Source of the DNA: an uncultured Coprococcus sp.
Lineage (GTDB): Bacteria; Bacillota; Clostridia; Lachnospirales; Lachnospiraceae
DNA length: 64,000 bases
Assembly: GCA_934277375.1 (NCBI GenBank)
Contig: CAKQTZ010000007.1
Span: 62,001-126,000 of the forward strand
Direction of reading: 5' to 3'
Shown piece by piece: positions 26,009 through 35,811 of this stretch (within the stretch, counting starts at the first letter, position 1; each line of letters begins with the position of its first letter). Both the position numbers and the translations under genes were made by a program. The notes under the pieces were generated by a model. The model worked only from the letters and a program-made list of their open reading frames with translations, was not told the DNA's origin and did no database searches.

Positions 26009-26977
26009 CTATCTGCACAATGCTGCAAGCATATTGACTGCCACCTCATACTCACCATTATCTCTCGTCTTCCGGATCTTCTTAAGAGCCTTCTCAGCTC
26101 CTTCCACTTCAACAAACAGCCTTGACCAGTAAGCCCACAGCTCCTTCATTTTGAACATCGTGTTGCCCCTGCCCACATCCGACTCACAGTAATTCCTGTA
26201 CAGCTCATCGTGGTATGTGAAGAATCTGTTCCAGTCATATGCCCTGCCAGAGGCAGTGCTTTTTATCCGCTCCGCCAGACAAGGATCAGCTATTATCCCC
26301 CTGCCTATCATAATCTTACTTATATCAGGAAAATCGCCCGTGAACCTTTCGTAATCCGCCACACTATTTATATCTCCGTTGTAGCACACCTTATCTGTTC
26401 TTCCATATGAAACCACGCCTTCGGCAAACACTTCCATGTTTGGAGTATTCTTATAGAAATCCGTCTGTATTCTCGGATGTATGATCAACTCACTTATCGG
26501 ATACTTCTTATATATTTCTATGATGTCCTCAAACTCCACAGAACTGTCTCTTCCTATTCTGGTCTTTATAGACACATCCATCACGTCGGCGGCAAACACT
26601 TCATATAAGAAGTTGTCAAGCCTCTCCGTATCGTACAGCAACCCTGATCCCTTATACTTTGTGACTACAGTCTTTGACGGACATCCGAGATTGATATTAA
26701 CCTCGTTATATCCAAGCTCCCTCAGGAACTTTGCCGCCTTCACAAATCCATCTCCGCTGTTGGTCAGAAGCTGCGGCACAACACATATCCCTTGATTATT
26801 CTCCGGCAGCACATCCCTGAGCTCCCTGTTTCTGAGTGGACGCCCTTTCGCCGGAGCGATAAACGGCATAAAGTATTTGTCTACACCACCGAAATATTTG
26901 TGGTGTGCATTCCTGTATATGTATCCTGTTATCCCCTCCATCGGAGCAAGGTATATCAAACCTCCATTGTTGTTCAT
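26009..26977 (-). CDS. dus: tRNA-dihydrouridine synthase
   Basis: FMN/NADPH-dependent enzyme of 322 residues that reduces uridine in tRNA D-loops. The TIM-barrel start LIYLAPMEGITGYIYR (about residue 8) replaces the more usual LAPMAGVTD. The catalytic Cys lies in NINLGCPSK (about residue 99), with IKTRIG, IIHPRIQ and CYNGDINS, all typical Dus elements. Length is normal. The family branch resembles Dus proteins of clostridia lacking a KH-like C-terminal domain. GGGAGA precedes the start. Confidence 0.93.
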   Translation of the reverse strand: MNNNGGLIYLAPMEGITGYIYRNAHHKYFGGVDKYFMPFIAPAKGRPLRNRELRDVLPENNQGICVVPQLLTNSGDGFVKAAKFLRELGYNEVNINLGCPSKTVVTKYKGSGLLYDTERLDNFLYEVFAADVMDVSIKTRIGRDSSVEFEDIIEIYKKYPISELIIHPRIQTDFYKNTPNMEVFAEGVVSYGRTDKVCYNGDINSVADYERFTGDFPDISKIMIGRGIIADPCLAERIKSTASGRAYDWNRFFTYHDELYRNYCESDVGRGNTMFKMKELWAYWSRLFVEVEGAEKALKKIRKTRDNGEYEVAVNMLAALCR

Positions 26978-27218
26978 ATTTCATTCTCCCATTATCGCAT
27001 ATCATCCGGCATAAATATTCAGACATATCAACCACTACAAATATACACTCAGGCATCACCATCATGACATAATCATCAATCTATATGTCTTACAGGTAAC
27101 ATCCCATATGATAAAAACTATGAAAAACACTCTTTTCGAGTTTCTCAAGTTATCTCGACAACCGCCAACGTCACCTGCTGGCATAAACTTCGGCTCGTTG
27201 TTCGCGCAAATAAAATAC
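26978..27218. other. Intergenic between dus and the SNF symporter, no gene seen
   Basis: Open frames here are shadows without ribosome sites. A small hairpin GCCA/TGGC (about 27163-27182) is visible; the region must also hold the dus promoter, which I could not assign. Confidence 0.5.
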
Positions 27219-27253
27219 AGAGACATTCATCACTTACCATGACAAATGTCTCT
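27219..27253 (-). terminator. Terminator after the SNF symporter
   Basis: AGAGACATT (27219-27227) pairs with AATGTCTCT (27245-27253), followed on minus by GTATTTTATTT. Placed 85 bp beyond the stop. Confidence 0.7.
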
Positions 27254-27337
27254 TCATTATAAACTATATTTTGTCTCTCCGCCACACCATCACAGTGCAA
27301 CAATTCTTACATATCACCTGATTCTTCAATCTTTATC

Positions 27338-28759
27338 TTACTTGAACAGATTTGTGACGAACTTTACAAAGTCAATTCCAAATGACTGGAGAAGCAGCAG
27401 CGTAAGAAGTATAGGTGCCACAAATTTCACCATAACTATATACAGTGTTTTTCTTCCAAACTTCTCTCCGTTCCTTGTAACCTCATCAATGACCGTCTTA
27501 GGCTTTACTACCCATCCAATAAGTATACATGACAGGATAGCCACAAGCGGCATGAAGATATTGTTGCTAAGGTAATCCATCACATCCAGGATCTGGGCTG
27601 TAGCTCCATTTGGAAGCTTGAGCTCAAAGTACCAGATGTTGTAACCGAAGCATACAACCAGCATTCCAACAGATGCATATACTGTGGTTATAACCGCACT
27701 CTTCTTCCTGGTGAAATGGAACTTATCCATAAGTCCGGAAACTATTGCCTCCATGACAGATACGGACGATGTGATTGCCGCAAATGTAACCATGATGAAG
27801 AACAAGGCACCGATGACTGTTCCGACCTTGCCCATGGCATTGAATACCTTTGGCAGGGATATGAACATAAGTCCAGGTCCCGCAGACATTCCCTCTGTTC
27901 CAGAAAATACATACACTGCAGGCACGATCATCAGACCTGCGAGGAATGCCACAGCCGTATCAAATATCTCTATCTGGTTGATAGACTTCATAAGATTGAC
28001 ATCCTTCTTAACATATGAACCATATGCAACCATGATACCCATGGCAACACTTATAGAGAAGAAGAGCTGACCCATGGCATCCATGACCACCATGAATATA
28101 TCCCTGAATGTCATACCCTTAAAATTCGGTATGAGATAAACCTTGAGTCCATCAATTCCGGTTCTCACGGCGCCATCATCACCTGTGTGCTTGATGGTCA
28201 GTGAGTAGATCGAAATTCCTATTATGAGCAGTACCAGTATAGGCATGAGTACCTTGCTGAACTTCTCTATTCCCTTCTCAACACCACAGAATACAACAAC
28301 GCCTGTGACTGTGAGGAATATCAGTGCAAATATTATAGGCGCTGTCTGCGCTGTTATAAATCCGGTGAAATATCCATCGCCTGTTGCAGCTTCAGTCTGT
28401 CCTGTAAAATATGCTGTCATGTACTTCAGTACCCATCCACCGATTGTACAATAGTATGGAAGAATAATAACCGGCACTACCCATGCCAGACCGCCAAGCC
28501 ATTTCCACTTTTTATGTATAAGTCCATACGCTGTGAGTGGTCCCTGCTGTGTCTTTCTTCCTATAGCTATATCTGTTGTGAGCAGTGTAAATCCAAAAGT
28601 AAGTGCAAGTATGATATACACAAGTATGAACACGCCACCGTTATCTTTTGCCGCAAGATATGGGAACCTCCATATATTTCCAAGACCTACCGCACTTCCC
28701 GCTGCCGCCATGACAAAGCCCAGCGTCCCCGTAAAATTACCTCTTTCCTTCTTATCCAT
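27338..28759 (-). CDS. Sodium-dependent amino acid/neurotransmitter symporter (SNF/NSS family)
   Basis: Twelve-helix type Na+-coupled transporter of 473 residues, LeuT fold. The family N-terminus is clear: GNFTGTLGFVMAAAGSAVGLGNIWRFPYL (begins about residue 7), the unwound TM1 segment that binds Na+ and substrate. FTLLTTDIAIGRKTQQG and the TM6-TM8 region (SISVAMGIMVAYGSY, ITSSVSVMEAIVSG) agree. Bacterial members import amino acids such as Leu, Trp or Tyr; specificity cannot be called. Monocistronic, with its own terminator. Confidence 0.93.
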   Translation of the reverse strand: MDKKERGNFTGTLGFVMAAAGSAVGLGNIWRFPYLAAKDNGGVFILVYIILALTFGFTLLTTDIAIGRKTQQGPLTAYGLIHKKWKWLGGLAWVVPVIILPYYCTIGGWVLKYMTAYFTGQTEAATGDGYFTGFITAQTAPIIFALIFLTVTGVVVFCGVEKGIEKFSKVLMPILVLLIIGISIYSLTIKHTGDDGAVRTGIDGLKVYLIPNFKGMTFRDIFMVVMDAMGQLFFSISVAMGIMVAYGSYVKKDVNLMKSINQIEIFDTAVAFLAGLMIVPAVYVFSGTEGMSAGPGLMFISLPKVFNAMGKVGTVIGALFFIMVTFAAITSSVSVMEAIVSGLMDKFHFTRKKSAVITTVYASVGMLVVCFGYNIWYFELKLPNGATAQILDVMDYLSNNIFMPLVAILSCILIGWVVKPKTVIDEVTRNGEKFGRKTLYIVMVKFVAPILLTLLLLQSFGIDFVKFVTNLFK

Positions 28760-28817
28760 AATCTTCCTTTCTTTTTACCTTTTATTTATATAGCTGTCTG
28801 CGATAGACCGCCGACAG

Positions 28818-29636
28818 TTATCTTCTGCTTTTCCCCCTCAGCTTCGCCATAGCCGCAAGATACGCTCTGCATCTCGCAGGATAGTTCCTGAATGTGCCAT
28901 ACACATTGTAAAAATAGAATCCATATGTCAGAAATTTGCCCGCGGGGCCTATCTTATCTTTAAGCGTCTTGGGATATCTCTTGCCTCCAACCTCAGGATG
29001 ATTGCCGTCATTTATATAGTTTATCAGATCATCCTCCGACTGTATATAATCTGGAAGATATGTACCTGCAAGTCCGACACAGTTCTCCTTGTGAGCATCG
29101 CTTCCGCCGAAAACCGGTATATCATAATAAGCCGCAAGCCTTCTTGCCATCTTATTTCTCTTTGCCGATTCGCAGCAATTATATCCCTCTATGAAATCAA
29201 AATGCTGCGCATAAAGCCTGTGCTCTATCATACCAAGCTTTCTCGTGCTGCCAAAGCTCATGAACTTCTCGCCAAATGGATGTGCAGGTCCAAGTATGCC
29301 GCCGCACTCATGCACAAGCCATATCAACCTGATAAGCGCCATGCCCCTGTGCTCAAACAGGTCATACACCTCCTCAGGGGTATCTGATGGCAACACTATC
29401 AGAAAATGTCCATAATCGAAGGTATCATATTCTATTCCCCTCAGCACTGTAAAATCCTTCACCTTATCTTTCTGCCTTAGGTACGCCTTATACCCCGAAT
29501 ATGAATCATGGTCTGTGACCAGCATGCCGTGAAATCCACGCTGTTTTAACAGATCTATATAATCCAGAATCTTTACCCTGGAATCAGGTGATCCCTCTGC
29601 CGTATGACAATGCATATCAAATCTTACTCTGTTCAT
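28818..29636 (-). CDS. PHP-domain metal-dependent phosphoesterase
   Basis: Cytoplasmic protein of 272 residues with a PHP domain. The first metal motif is FDMHCHTAEGSPDS (residues about 6-19), then VTDHDSYSGY (about 40), HEC/GPAHPFGE (about 108) and GGSDAHKE (about 185), the full set of His and Asp ligands. PHP enzymes hydrolyse phosphoesters using two or three metal ions; related small ones act on histidinol phosphate, nucleotides or pAp. Substrate unknown. It follows the GNAT-signal peptidase gene on the same strand by 37 bp, so it is probably in one operon with it. Confidence 0.88.
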   Translation of the reverse strand: MNRVRFDMHCHTAEGSPDSRVKILDYIDLLKQRGFHGMLVTDHDSYSGYKAYLRQKDKVKDFTVLRGIEYDTFDYGHFLIVLPSDTPEEVYDLFEHRGMALIRLIWLVHECGGILGPAHPFGEKFMSFGSTRKLGMIEHRLYAQHFDFIEGYNCCESAKRNKMARRLAAYYDIPVFGGSDAHKENCVGLAGTYLPDYIQSEDDLINYINDGNHPEVGGKRYPKTLKDKIGPAGKFLTYGFYFYNVYGTFRNYPARCRAYLAAMAKLRGKSRR

Positions 29637-29673
29637 ATGATCATCTCCTCTGATTGTCGTTCAGGACACGTTC

Positions 29674-30726
29674 TTAATATTCTGCGCCATTTCCAAGCCA
29701 TGCTATCTGCGAAAATGGATAATATATAAACTCGGCCTTTGCAAGTATCTTATCTCTCTCCACATATGTGTTATCCCACATCCTTGCATCCGCAGAACTT
29801 GGTCTGTTATCTCCAAGCATAAAATAGCAGTTATCCGGGACTTCATACGGTCCAAATGACCTTGTATCCAACCTGGCCTCATCACTCAGATATTCCTCAT
29901 CAAGTGGGGTGTCACTGCCATTTATATATACCCTGCCTTCCTTTATCTCCACAGTTTCTCCAGGAAGGCCTATGATCCTCTTTATGTATACCTGAGTTTC
30001 ATCATCAGGCCACTTAAAGATCGCTATATCACCTCTCTGTGGATCAGAAAACTTGTATGTAAGCCGGTTTCCGATGATATTGTCATCAAGCTGTATCGTC
30101 TCCAGCATGGATCCTGTCGGGACATTACAGTTCAATATAACAAAATGTCCAAGTACAAATGCGATCACTGCGGCAATGCCCACTGTCACTATGCAGTCTA
30201 TGACTTCACTTTTATAATCACGCTTGATATCATCCTTCTTTATCCTCATCTGATGCCATGTAGCACCACCATGTACTGACTCACTTATCCCCTCATCAAC
30301 AAATCCAAACTGTTCATAAAACGGTATAAGCTCCTTCTTACATGTCAGTACGACTCCGTCAAGTTTGCATCTCGCTGTCTCCTGAAGCACTTCTTCCATC
30401 AGCCTTGATGCATAGCCCTGATGCTGATATTCTGGGAGTGTGGACACTCCAAATATCATCAGCCAGCGTCCTTTTTTATCGTAAAACTCCTCACCGGAAT
30501 ACATCGCATCACTCAGATCCTTCTCATTAGTAGTAATGCCATTTATGCCAGCTATTATTCTGCCTGATTTTCTGATCACCCAGAATGTCTCTCTATGTGT
30601 CTTCAGTCTTCTCTCTATTGATTCCCTGCTCGCTGCTTCTGTCTCCGGGAATGTCTCTGTCTCCAGACTTACCAGCTGCTCCAGATCTCTTCTGCGGGGA
30701 TTCTTTATCTTAATCAATATGTACAC
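29674..30726 (-). CDS. Fusion of GNAT acetyltransferase and signal peptidase I
   Basis: One open frame of 350 residues carrying two enzymes. Residues about 1-165 form a GNAT N-acetyltransferase: RWLMIFGVSTLPEYQHQGYASRL is the acetyl-CoA motif A, ending FYEQFGFVDEG. Residues about 170-350 form a type I signal peptidase: a membrane helix (VTVGIAAVIAFVLGHFVIL), catalytic Ser in VPTGSMLETI, catalytic Lys in VYIKRIIGLPGE, and the GDNRPSSADARMW box. The acetyltransferase would face the cytoplasm and the peptidase the outside, the expected topology with one helix between. No frameshift or internal ribosome site is obvious. The fusion is unusual; purpose unknown. Confidence 0.88.
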   Translation of the reverse strand: MYILIKIKNPRRRDLEQLVSLETETFPETEAASRESIERRLKTHRETFWVIRKSGRIIAGINGITTNEKDLSDAMYSGEEFYDKKGRWLMIFGVSTLPEYQHQGYASRLMEEVLQETARCKLDGVVLTCKKELIPFYEQFGFVDEGISESVHGGATWHQMRIKKDDIKRDYKSEVIDCIVTVGIAAVIAFVLGHFVILNCNVPTGSMLETIQLDDNIIGNRLTYKFSDPQRGDIAIFKWPDDETQVYIKRIIGLPGETVEIKEGRVYINGSDTPLDEEYLSDEARLDTRSFGPYEVPDNCYFMLGDNRPSSADARMWDNTYVERDKILAKAEFIYYPFSQIAWLGNGAEY

Positions 30727-30782
30727 ACCTCTTTCCTGATACGCCTGTCTTTCATTATCTCACATTAGAAAATTGTGTCAAG

Positions 30783-30853
30783 AAAAAAGGACACATATAA
30801 TCACAAACGTTTTATCAACTTACCAAAACCTCTGCGATATATGTGTCCTTTTT
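30783..30853 (-). terminator. Terminator of guaB
   Basis: AAAAAGGACACATATA is repeated as its complement on both sides of a 38-nt loop (arms about 30785-30799 and 30838-30853), with T-runs at each outer end. On minus it follows guaB and the tandem 87-bp units. Confidence 0.8.
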
Positions 30854-30867
30854 AATCTTCATGATAT

Positions 30868-31037
30868 ATAGAGCAGACGCATGTAAAGTGCTTCGCACGG
30901 CGTCTGCGTGCATCACGAGGACTCTCCCGCTTCGCGGGTCCTCCTCATGATTCTATAGAGCAGACGCATGTAAAGTGCTTCGCACGGCGTCTGCGTGCAT
31001 CACGAGGACTCTCCCGCTTCGCGGGTCCTCCTCATGA
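30868..31037. repeat. Two tandem 87-bp repeats, each with two hairpins
   Basis: GAGCAGACGCATG begins at 30871 and again at 30958, giving an 87-bp period; the two copies are almost identical up to the flanking edges. Each unit holds GCAGACGC...GCGTCTGC with an inner GTGC-TTC-GCAC, and GAGGAC...GTCCTC with an inner CCCGC-TTC-GCGGG. They sit immediately after the guaB stop in its 3' untranslated region. Not a coding repeat. Confidence 0.95.
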
Positions 31038-31041
31038 TATA

Positions 31042-32520
<1,479 letters not shown>

Positions 32521-32577
32521 TTAATAAGAGCACATCTGCGCCCATTATGTACGTTAATTAGCCTTAATAGAGAAAAC

Positions 32578-32640
32578 ACATCACCCAACACTTATCGCGT
32601 TGGGTGATGTAACTTTTTAAACATGCTAACAAATATTATA
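32578..32640 (-). promoter_or_regulatory. guaB upstream region: -10 element and leader hairpin
   Basis: On minus, TATAAT (complement of 32635-32640) is a perfect -10 with an unclear -35. About 20 nt later a perfect 12-bp stem ACATCACCCAAC/GTTGGGTGATGT (32578-32610) is followed by GTTTTCTC. If the -10 is used, the hairpin lies inside the guaB leader and could attenuate it; otherwise it is the terminator of the upstream LTA synthase gene. Confidence 0.55.
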
Positions 32641-32665
32641 CCTCTTGTCAAGGAAGTTCTGTCTG

Positions 32666-34912
32666 TCAATTTTCTGTTGCCTTTTCAGCAACCTTTTCAG
32701 ATGTCTTGCTCTTTGTATCCGTTTTCTGCTTCTGTGTGGATTTTTCCGTTGCAGCTTCCGTTGTGGAAATGACTGACTCCGTTCCTACGTTGGTCTCTAT
32801 CACATCCGGATCAGCAGGATCTCCTCCGTACACGATGGTATCCTCAACGCCAAAATCTATACTGTCATCTCCAACCTGGGCAATGGATATCTCCTGTCCG
32901 GCCTCGAAAGCGCTGTCCCTCGGAAGGAACAATGTACCTCTGTCTATATAGATAGTCTCGCTCAGGAACGCATCATCTATCCATGCAAATGTACATTCGT
33001 TAAAGTTACTTCCATGAATATAATATCCTTCCATAGGCTGAGGTTCCTCAACTGTTTTCTCTCCCGGGCTGCCACCGGATGCATTTTCTGTATCGGATGA
33101 CTGTCCCATATCCACCTCCTCCACAGGGGGCACATACACACCTTTTTCCACATGAGATATGCTTATCTTTTCTATACCATATCTCATATTGGTAGGCTCA
33201 TAAGGCCAGCCATCAGGGTACATGTATCTCTGTCCATAGAGCATATCATATTCTATATTCTTGAGCTCATCATCGTAGTTCTCATCGTCAGATTTATATT
33301 TCGACTGGAACTTCTGCACATAGCTCTTCTCGAATCCAAGCATGTCAAACACCTTTGTACTGAGCTGATATGCTCCCAGATCCTCATCTTCTACAGGTAA
33401 GTTATCCATATTGCTCCATACAAAATACTCAGTCTGGTACAGATTGCCATTCTTGACATCATCATCGGTGAGTTCAAATCCTGGAAGATGATCTCCATAC
33501 ATAACCAGAACCACAGGTTCACTGTACTGTTTCAGACGCTCTATGAGCTGTCCTATAAACTCGTCCATCTCATGGAGCTGATTACAATAATAAGTCCACT
33601 GGGTATCAAGCGCCTCGTCTCCAGTTCCTGCAACCTTTATAGGATAACTGTAATTCTCCTCATCAAGCTGTGACGGATATCTTCCATGTCCCTGAACGCT
33701 GACTGTGAATATAAAATCCCTCGATGGCGTAAAGGTCAGGGTCTTCATGATCTCGCCTGTCAGCACGTCATCCTTCTCCCAGTTCTTCTGTGTGTGATGT
33801 AAATTATACATATACTCCATAGGTGTAAATGTATCAAAACCCATGTTCTTGTATACCTTATATCTGTCATAGAATGTACCATCGTGGTTGTGCATGGCAT
33901 GTGTTGAATAGCCATCCAGCTTAAGCTGGGTAGCCATGGTCTCTATAGTCTGCTTGCCAAGTATTGTCTTATACGGATACTCACCGGCTCCAAAATATGC
34001 AACATTGAATCCAGAGAGCACCTCAAACTCAGAATTGGCTGTACCTGCACCTATGGCTGGCATAGTCAGAAAACCCGATGTGCATTCTTCCTTCAGCTTT
34101 GTAAAATTAGGAATAGGATTCTCACTGAATGTCAGATACTTGACATACGACGGATCCATGAATGACTCAAGCTGTACAAATATCACATTTGGCTTGTCCT
34201 TGCCAAGAGTAGAATCTGTTGTTCCAACGCTGTCCAGATCATCCTTTATCTCAAGCATCTTATCCTGGCTATAATCACTCGGCTGGCTTATACCCACATC
34301 CACAACGCTGTTGGAGAAGCAGTATACGAAGCCGTAATTATTGTACGCCGTTGCAAGATTCGCAAAATTATCTGATATAGTCTGAGCATTGAGCGCAATT
34401 TTTGTAAAAAGCATTACACAGAAGAATGTTGCAACTATGAATACTGTTGTTCTCGTTCTGTATATATTGCCCGTAACTGTCGGCGACTTAATAAATAATA
34501 CTATGATTCCCGCCAGTGCTACGAACAACAGTGCTGCTATCAGAACTATCTGCCACACATCAAAATACTTGTCTATTATCGTGATCGTATTACGTGCCAT
34601 GAGCATATCTATAGCTGAAAATGGTGTGATTCTGAATCCCAGAACTATGCAGTTCGTAATTCCGAGTATCAGCCACGCAAATGAGATGACACAATAGCCG
34701 AATATTCTTTTTCTCATGAGCAGTGAAAGCGTCAGTGTGAAAAATATGATCGAACTGTTATACAGGAATATAAGCGGCTGATTCCACACATATGATATCG
34801 CCTTAAACAATGAATGTCTTCCAAGAGCCTCCAGTACAACGTCCAGCACAATTGCAAGAATAAGACAGATAAAAACTGCCGAATGATGAAAATTCTTAAG
34901 TCTCTCTTTCAT
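32666..34912 (-). CDS. LTA synthase family sulfatase-fold membrane protein
   Basis: Membrane enzyme of 748 residues of the lipoteichoic-acid synthase type, which polymerises glycerol phosphate from phosphatidylglycerol outside the cell. About five N-terminal helices (residues 12-175) precede the sulfatase domain (about 230-530). The domain opens PNVIFVQLESFMDPSY (metal Glu) and has the nucleophile Thr in PAIGAGTANSEFEVLSG; GDHLPGF carries a further metal ligand. Beyond it, about residues 560-748 form an extra extracellular region ending in a Thr/Lys-rich disordered tail (TEAATEKSTQKQKTDTKSK), longer than in Staphylococcus LtaS. Possibly another phosphoglycerol transferase. Confidence 0.9.
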   Translation of the reverse strand: MKERLKNFHHSAVFICLILAIVLDVVLEALGRHSLFKAISYVWNQPLIFLYNSSIIFFTLTLSLLMRKRIFGYCVISFAWLILGITNCIVLGFRITPFSAIDMLMARNTITIIDKYFDVWQIVLIAALLFVALAGIIVLFIKSPTVTGNIYRTRTTVFIVATFFCVMLFTKIALNAQTISDNFANLATAYNNYGFVYCFSNSVVDVGISQPSDYSQDKMLEIKDDLDSVGTTDSTLGKDKPNVIFVQLESFMDPSYVKYLTFSENPIPNFTKLKEECTSGFLTMPAIGAGTANSEFEVLSGFNVAYFGAGEYPYKTILGKQTIETMATQLKLDGYSTHAMHNHDGTFYDRYKVYKNMGFDTFTPMEYMYNLHHTQKNWEKDDVLTGEIMKTLTFTPSRDFIFTVSVQGHGRYPSQLDEENYSYPIKVAGTGDEALDTQWTYYCNQLHEMDEFIGQLIERLKQYSEPVVLVMYGDHLPGFELTDDDVKNGNLYQTEYFVWSNMDNLPVEDEDLGAYQLSTKVFDMLGFEKSYVQKFQSKYKSDDENYDDELKNIEYDMLYGQRYMYPDGWPYEPTNMRYGIEKISISHVEKGVYVPPVEEVDMGQSSDTENASGGSPGEKTVEEPQPMEGYYIHGSNFNECTFAWIDDAFLSETIYIDRGTLFLPRDSAFEAGQEISIAQVGDDSIDFGVEDTIVYGGDPADPDVIETNVGTESVISTTEAATEKSTQKQKTDTKSKTSEKVAEKATEN

Positions 34913-35041
34913 AATTAAATTATAACCTCGTAAAAAATAATTTTATTCTGATATTCAAGGATTGTGATGATTATATCACTCCATGTCATTTATTCAATAG
35001 TAAAAATATATTAAATTTTATTACTGATAACACATAACAGC

Positions 35042-35069
35042 AAAAAAAAATCAGGATACGAATCCTGAC
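35042..35069 (-). terminator. Terminator of the tRNA-Gly genes
   Basis: On minus, TCAGGATTCGTATCCTGA forms a tight hairpin followed by nine T residues (35042-35050), just after the distal tRNA. Confidence 0.92.
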
Positions 35070-35087
35070 CGTGAATTAATATATAAG

Positions 35088-35159
35088 AGCGCGAGACGGG
35101 AATCGAACCCGCGACCCTCTCCTTGGCAAGGAGATGCTCCACCGCTGAGCCACTCGCGC
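35088..35159 (-). tRNA. tRNA-Gly (GCC), copy 1
   Basis: 72 nt without encoded CCA. Acceptor arms GCGCGAG/CTCGCGC, anticodon arm CTCC-TTGCCAA-GGAG with anticodon GCC, T-arm GCGGG-TTCGATT-CCCGT. Identical in sequence to copy 2 at 35257-35328. Confidence 0.96.
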
Positions 35160-35189
35160 TTATCTGCTGTGTTTCTCACAACAATATGG

Positions 35190-35218
35190 ATGATATCATA
35201 ACACCGGCAAACTGTCAA
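35190..35218 (-). promoter_or_regulatory. Promoter of tRNA-Gly copy 1
   Basis: TTGACA (complement of 35213-35218), 17-bp spacer, TATCAT (complement of 35190-35195), about 30 bp before the tRNA 5' end. Corresponds in position to the copy 2 promoter. Confidence 0.75.
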
Positions 35219-35256
35219 CAACTTTTTTCACTTTAATGATCTCACAGATTACCCAA

Positions 35257-35328
35257 AGCGCGAGACGGGAATCGAACCCGCGACCCTCTCCTTGGCAAGG
35301 AGATGCTCCACCGCTGAGCCACTCGCGC
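35257..35328 (-). tRNA. tRNA-Gly (GCC), copy 2
   Basis: 72 nt, same sequence and cloverleaf as copy 1. The two genes lie 169 bp apart as direct repeats and each keeps its own upstream promoter, showing a tandem duplication of promoter plus gene. Confidence 0.96.
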
Positions 35329-35357
35329 TTGTCTGTTGTTTTTTTACAACAATATGG

Positions 35358-35386
35358 ATAATACCACATCAGAGCCAAATTGCCAA
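35358..35386 (-). promoter_or_regulatory. Promoter of tRNA-Gly copy 2
   Basis: TTGGCA (complement of 35381-35386), 17-bp spacer, TATTAT (complement of 35358-35363). Flanking text (CCATATTGTTGT) is shared with the copy 1 promoter. Confidence 0.75.
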
Positions 35387-35427
35387 CAATTTTTTGAAAA
35401 ATTTTTACAATTTCTATCTTTCCGCTT

Positions 35428-35784
35428 TTACTCTATGCTGCGAACCGTATAACCACAGCGCTCTACACAGCGCTTAAGTTCCTCGTCGGATACATTTCTT
35501 CCAAGCTTTACTGCCGCCTGTTGTTTCTTCAGATCAACCTTTGCATTGACCTGATCCATGCTGTTGAGGGCATTCTGCACACGGGACGAGCAGCTGCTGC
35601 AATGCATTCCCTCTATATAAATCGTCTTCACCGCCACAACATTCTTGATCTTGTCGCCTTTTACCTTTACTGAACCGCCGCCGCCACAGCAGCCACCTTC
35701 ACCTTTAAAATGCTTTGCAGAACTTATCACCGCACCCACAACAATGAGAAGCAGTATACATATGACCAGTATTGTTCCACCCAT
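35428..35784 (-). CDS. FeoB-associated Cys-rich membrane domain fused to a heavy-metal-associated domain
   Basis: Protein of 118 residues. The first 22 residues form a membrane helix (ILVICILLLIVVGAVI) followed by GGCCGGGG, the form of FeoB-associated Cys-rich proteins. Residues about 52-118 are a heavy-metal-associated (HMA) domain with the Cu/Zn-binding motif GMHCSSC and a ferredoxin-like fold pattern ending ERCGYTVRSIE. The combination suggests a membrane-tethered metal chaperone. It lies 27 bp after the Fur-family gene on the same strand, so the two are likely co-regulated. The metal may be copper, zinc or iron; unresolved. Confidence 0.85.
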   Translation of the reverse strand: MGGTILVICILLLIVVGAVISSAKHFKGEGGCCGGGGSVKVKGDKIKNVVAVKTIYIEGMHCSSCSSRVQNALNSMDQVNAKVDLKKQQAAVKLGRNVSDEELKRCVERCGYTVRSIE

Positions 35785-35811
35785 TTTTATTCATCTCCTT
35801 CGTCATTAACG

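Noticed and set aside
27110..27210. Structured RNA between dus and the symporter
   Set aside because: Only short weak stems are visible and no known consensus.
30868..31037. CRISPR array
   Set aside because: There are only two adjacent 87-bp units without spacers, and no cas genes.
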